Shown: piece after piece, positions 59,445 through 64,000 of the stretch
Position numbering within the stretch: the first letter of the stretch is position 1
Layout: the number at the start of each line of letters is the position of its first letter
Origin: Annona cherimola
Lineage: Eukaryota; Streptophyta; Magnoliopsida; Magnoliales; Annonaceae
NCBI GenBank assembly: GCA_030490835.1
Contig: CM059973.1
Span: 51,216,008 to 51,280,007, forward strand
DNA length: 64,000 bases
Direction: 5' to 3'
Program-made: the position numbers and the translations under genes
The notes under the pieces: generated by a model
What the model was told of the DNA's origin: nothing
The model's input: the letters and a program-made list of their open reading frames with translations, nothing else
Database searches by the model: none

Positions 59445-61289
59445 AGGTAGCAACTCTGCTTCAACCTCTGGGGGATAAGGCCTGTTGATTGTCGTTGTAG
59501 GGACCCCAGTAAGTTGAGGTGCCTGGCGACGAAGGCATTCAGCCACAAGCTGATGCACCATCTCCTTTTGCGCGACAATCCCTGGTGGAGACCCCATGGG
59601 TGTGTTTACCCGTGCATCTTGAGTTCGGGGGGTATTAATACGCAGATTATTGAATTGTGGAAAGCCTTGTTCCAATTCTACATTTTCATCTTCCTCGGTT
59701 CACTGCCTGGTTGGTTTCTCAGGCTGATGGACTGATTGACGGTTCCTTGGTGATGGCGGTTAATGGGAACTTGTTGTCTTGTTGCCTGGAGTTTCCATAG
59801 CCCGTTTCATACGCTTAATTTCCTCCTGGAGATCATGAATGAGTTGAGACTTGGGTGTAAGAACCTCTTCTTCTTCGCCCACCATATAAGAGGCTTCAAA
59901 TTGGCCTCTTGGGAGAGCGGCCCTAATCCCTTCAGGATGAGAGAGGCTACAGAATGGCGGCGTAATGGGCATTGCAACTGCCCTTGACCGGGTCAACATC
60001 TCCGAAGCTTTTGAAGTGCTTGGCTGGGTGAGGTCCACCATGTTGACTTCCGTCGTTTAGAGGAGATGCCTCCTCCTTTTAGCTTCTCTCTTGGGGTGCG
60101 GCATCCGTTGCTTTCCTCGGGACGGGGCCACAACAGGCACATAAGTCATATCCTCCCTCAGTCTGATCAATGAGGCGAATTGATTTTTTTGTATAAAATT
60201 AGGGATCAGCCTGAGCACCGAACGTGGATACGTTGTATGGCGCTTATGAGGATACTGCCACTCGTTAAAGAGTCTTGGCTTTTGAGACACTCTCAATTTG
60301 CAAGCATTCTGTAGTGGCTTCTTTTGCAGCCTACCCCTTTGTCAGGGGTGTGAGAACATCCTATACCTTGGCCCTGGTGGCAGTGGTGGTGAAGCCTTCA
60401 AGTTTAAATGGGAAGTTGTTTTCCCGGACTGCTTTTTCTAGTGTGCTTTCTTCCTCTGTTTACTTGATGCGTGATGAGGAACTTTCACTATGTTGGCAGC
60501 ATCAAGGTGACTTAAAGGCTTAGCTCTAGCTTGTAAGCTAGATGGAGCAGTGGTTGACTGATGAGGCGAATGTGTCGGATCGGGGATGACAAATCGCAAG
60601 GTGCCCAAACCGGATTGGACAATAATAGGTCCTTGCAGCTTGAATCGGTCATCCCTTCCATCGGCCGATGGAGCATCAAGCTGAGAAACCTTGGCCTGTC
60701 TTCTTAACTTCTTCCGCTCTCGGGTGTCATCCCGGTTAGGTCGGGAGGCTAGGTCAACAATCCTTGAGGCAGCCCGACTGAATTGGCGAGTGATGGTGCA
60801 TCGAACAGGATTTGGTACAGATTTGCTCCCGTTTAGGGAAACATTGCCTTCTGGTCGGCAAGTTGGCGCTAGCCGAGTTGCAGTAGATTGTCTTGCAGAC
60901 CTTTTCATGGAGTAGGACCGCAAGACAGGTTGTCCTGCAGGCTGTTGTGCTGCTGGTTGGGTTGGTGCAACAAGCCGATAGGCGAACTTCTCAGCAAAGT
61001 CCGACTGTAGAGCAGGTGGGCCCATTTGCATTGGAGCCTACGGAGACTTCGTTAGTCGGATAGGAGTGGTCCTATGGCCTTGAACAATAAGAGGCTCCTT
61101 GAGTAGAGCCGATCGATCTCTTCTTCGCTTGATCGCTGCGGGAGAGTAGTCGACGTGTCGATAGACACGGTGTTCCGGTTTCTCTGGTACGCGAATAAAG
61201 TGATGCGGGATAGCCGCATCCATGTGGTTTGGCTCAGAAATGACAAAACCACCATTAGGCAGGAATTCGAAAGCTATCGAATGCGCCAT
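59445..61289 (-). pseudogene. Long basic N-terminal extension of the Tat gag frame
   Basis: ATG at 61289 lies 97 bases after the primer-binding site. The frame runs about 615 codons to the capsid module with stops at 61038 (TAG), 60438 (TAG), 60342 (TGA), 60057 (TAA) and 59760 (TAA), but no shift. Composition is rich in Arg, Pro, Ser and Gln. Two partly similar stretches (EPLIVQGHRTTPIRL near 61080 and GPIIVQSGLGTLRFV near 60620) suggest an old internal duplication. No domain is recognised. Confidence 0.65.
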
Positions 61290-61386
61290 GAAGATGCAAA
61301 GGAGCGCTTCTGAGTGTTAGCAGTGAGAAATTAAGTAAGCATATAAAGACCATAGTTTTCAACTCTTAAATATGAAGGGAGAATGT

Positions 61387-61404
61387 TTCACGTCGGGTTC
61401 ACCA
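61387..61404 (-). other. Primer-binding site of the Tat element
   Basis: The minus strand reads TGGTGAACCCGACGTGAA, two bases after the LTR end (61407). The complement would be a tRNA end finishing GGGTTCACCA. I could not assign the tRNA with certainty. The site fixes the LTR to its right as the 5' LTR. Confidence 0.8.
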
Positions 61405-61406
61405 TT

Positions 61407-64000
61407 TGTTCCGGCCTCGCGAAAAATTATTTGGTTAAAAGTAAAATTGTTTTCCTGCGGCTTTGAAAATAAATGCTTAATTAATTCCCCAGCAAAATTT
61501 TAAAGCATCTAATTCTTTAACCGAGTCCGAAAAGTATATCACAGAAATATTTTGTATTGTGTTCCACATTCTGATTTTACATCTCCAACGAGAAAACCCT
61601 TGATTAAAAGAGCTGAATACGATAGTCCAAAAAAAATGCTTATTCTTATTGAAATAATGATGAAATGCGTAGAAGATCATTCTACGTCTTTACAAATGCA
61701 CGAAAAATCGTGACTAACAAAAATATAAAGATAAGTGAGTACACTTCGCCCCGCGCCGTGACTTGAATGTGAGGTATATGACCCCACGCGCCATGACTTA
61801 AATATGAGGAACATGATGCCACGTGCCATAACTTAAATGTGACTTAAATTTGGGCCCATCCTGAGCTTGTTGAGGAGCTTCGTGCCATCTTGGGATTGTT
61901 GAAGAGTTTTGAGCCCAAGTGGCTTGTTGAAGAATTTTGGACCCAAGTGGGTTTGTATGAGGGTTTTTGAGCCGTCTTGGGCTTGCTGAAGGTTTTAGGC
62001 CTATTAAGGCTCGGGTTGAAGAATCTTGGGGCCTATTAAGGCTCGGTTTGAGCAAAGAGGTCATTTATATATGTATATATATGTATATGTATATATATGT
62101 ATATGTATATATATGTATATGTATATATATGTATATGTATATATATGTATAATAGAAAGGTACTTAGTCCCGTGTATCAACTTAGCCCACTGCCTGGAGA
62201 GTATTTACTCGGGGAGAAGTATATAATTTTTTTTCATAACATACATATGTATATATATTTGAAAGTCTCTAATATATATTTTTTTTTTGGGGCCCGTCGG
62301 ACAAAATATATTTTTTTTGAAGGCCCGCGGCACATATATATATTTTTAGAAAACAAAATATTCATTTTTGGATGCTCGCAGGACACATATATAATTTTAG
62401 AAAATAAAATATTCATTTTTGAATGCTCGCGGGACACATATATAATTTTAGAAAATAAAATATTAATTTTTGGATGCTCGCGGGACATATATAATTTTAG
62501 AAAATAAAATATTAATTTTTGGATGCTCGCGGGACATCTATATATTTTTAGAAAACAAAATATTCATTTTTGGATGCCCGTGGGATATCTATATAATTTA
62601 AAATATTAATTTGTAGATGCCCGCGGGACATCTATATATTTCAAAATATCAATTTTTAGATGCCCGCGGGACATCTATATAATTTTAGAAAACAAAATAT
62701 TCATTTTTGGATGCCCGCGGGACATCTATATATTTTTCGAAAACAAAATATTCATTTTTGGATGCCCGCGGGACATCTATATAATTTTAGAAAACAAAAT
62801 ATTTATTTTTGGATGCCCGAGGGACATCTATATATTTCAAAATATTAATTTTTAGATGCCCGCGGGACATCTATATATTTCAAAATATTAATTTTTGGAT
62901 GCCCGCGGGACATCTATATAATTTTAGAAAATAAAATATTCATTTTTGGATGCCCGCGGGACATCCATATATTTTTTGAAAACAAAATATTCATTTTTTG
63001 GATGCCCGTGGGACATCTATATAATTTTAGAAAATAAAATATTCATTTTTGGATGCCCGCGGGACATCTATATATTTTTCGAAAACAAAATATTCATTTT
63101 TTGGATGCCCACGGGACATCTATATAATTTTAGAAAACAAAATATTTATTTTTAGATGTCCGCGGGGCATCTATTTAATTTTAGAAAATAAAATATTTAT
63201 TTTTGGATGCCCGCGGGACTCAATATAATTTTAGAAAACAAAATATTTATTTTTGGGTGCCAGTGGGACATCTATATAATTTTAGAAAACAAAATATTTA
63301 TTTTTAGATGTCCGCGGGACATCTATTTAATTTTAGAAAAAAATAAAATATTTATTTTTGGATGCCCGCGGGACATCTATATAATTTTAGAAAACAAAAT
63401 ATTTATTCTTGGATGCCCGCGGGACATCTATATAATTTTCAAAAATAAAATATTCATTTTTTGATGCCCGCGGGACATCTATATAATTTTAGAAAACAAA
63501 ATATTTATTTTTAGATGTCCGCGGGGCATCTATATAATTTTAGAAAACAAAATATTTATTTTTGGATGCCCGCGGGATATCTATATAATTTTAGAAAATA
63601 AAATATTCATTTTTGGATGCCCGCGGGACATCTATATATTTTTCGAAAATAAAATATTCATTTTTGGATGCCCGCGGGACATATATATAATTTTAGAAAA
63701 TAAAATATTTATTTTTGAAAGAGAAAAATACTTAACCCGTGTGTCAATTCAACCCTCCAGTCGGGGAGTATCCACATTGGGAAAAGTAGTTGTTGAAAAT
63801 AATATATATGTATATATGTATATATATTTTTATATATAGAAAATACACATATATATTTTTATTTTATTTTTAAAGGAGAAAAATACTTAACCCGCGTGTC
63901 AATTCAATCCGCCAGTCGGAGAGTATCCAAGTTGGGAAAAGTAGTTTTTGAAAATAATATACATGTATATATGTATATATATTTTTATATATAGAAAATA
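61407..64000 (-). mobile_element. 5' LTR of the Tat element, running off the window
   Basis: It begins (plus view) TGTTCCGGCCTCGCG like 38604 and carries the same landmarks: the diverged GGGCCCA repeat block (61850-62060), an AT microsatellite changed to ATATGTATATGT (62065-62150), the 51-bp array, and the start of the 156-bp repeat (63717 onward). Its promoter would lie beyond 64000. A short duplicated stretch near 61790-61840 (CCACGCGCCATGACTTAAAT) replaces 39010-39340 of the other LTR. Confidence 0.9.
62335..63716. repeat. 51-bp CCCGCGGG array, 5' LTR copy
   Basis: Same unit as 39775-41035, with slightly more copies and a different order of long and short units. The flanking sequence after the array jumps directly to the 156-bp repeat, without the AT-rich and GAGACGCC blocks seen at 41040-42165 in the other LTR. 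Confidence 0.9.

Larger units (their letters stand above)
38604..64000 (-). mobile_element. Giant Tat-lineage Ty3/gypsy retrotransposon, 5' end beyond window
   Basis: It spans at least 25.4 kb including one nested solo LTR. Both LTRs begin (plus-strand view) with TGTTCCGGCCTCG at 38604 and 61407. Element order on the minus strand is: 5' LTR, primer-binding site, long gag-protease-RT-RNase H-archaeal RNase H-integrase frame, an opposite-strand gene, two captured host-gene fragments, 3' LTR. The archaeal-type second RNase H and the opposite-strand gene after pol are hallmarks of the Tat lineage. It sits in the gag of a family A chromovirus. The right target duplication lies outside the window. 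Confidence 0.9.

Noticed and set aside
54722..61289. Programmed readthrough or codon reassignment to explain the many stops in gag-pol
   Set aside because: All three stop codons occur, at unrelated places inside domains, and most fit single transitions. Decay is the simpler explanation.

Overview
This is nuclear DNA of a flowering plant, from a repeat-dense, gene-poor region. The sequence is AT-rich and carries no bacterial-type genes. Almost every recognisable open frame is a plant transposable-element protein: Ty3/gypsy gag, protease, reverse transcriptase, RNase H, integrase and chromodomain, plus a hAT transposase. No free-standing host gene is evident. The species cannot be named from the sequence. 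I could run no searches or alignments, so family names rest on recognised motifs, and repeat relations on by-eye comparison within the window.

Left part (1-31837). This is a pile of long terminal repeats from related chromovirus-type families with very long LTRs, called here B, A and C. Two minus-strand B LTRs (1-3014 and 8262-11845) flank a plus-strand C LTR (3978-8261) that is preceded by a polypurine tract and a chromodomain stub. A hAT transposon (about 11846-16458) follows. It has a GC-rich minisatellite, an Athila-type solo LTR (12418-13972) and a broken transposase gene. A plus-strand B element starts inside that transposase at 16459. Its 5' LTR holds a solo A LTR (20045-27863, target duplication ATAAG), which holds a solo B LTR (21099-25900, target duplication TGATT). 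The B element continues with an initiator-Met primer-binding site at 30252 and a decayed gag.

Middle (31838-38603). A minus-strand chromovirus of family A lies inside the B gag: 3' LTR, polypurine tract, chromodomain, integrase, RNase H, reverse transcriptase, protease, zinc knuckle and gag, all decayed.

Right part (38604-64000 and beyond). A very large minus-strand Tat-lineage element has inserted in the family A gag. In its own direction it shows a repeat-rich 5' LTR, a primer-binding site, a single 6.5-kb gag-protease-RT frame with 13 stops but no frameshift, what look like three gag-type modules, a second (archaeal-type) RNase H, and an integrase. The integrase tail is split by another solo family A LTR (49650-52168, target duplication GTTTG). 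Beyond gag-pol, on the opposite strand, lies a plant-mobile-domain gene whose three short introns can be placed so that the frame stays open. After it come intronless, broken copies of two host chromatin-gene fragments: an OBERON-like PHD protein and probably a GLTSCR1/BICRA-like protein. The element ends in a 3' LTR with a 51-bp array centred on a CCGCGG palindrome.

The most interesting object is the Tat element: antisense intron-bearing gene, apparent triple gag, captured chromatin-gene pieces and nonsense-only decay. A second item is a splice-donor-like motif kept in eight otherwise diverged LTRs.
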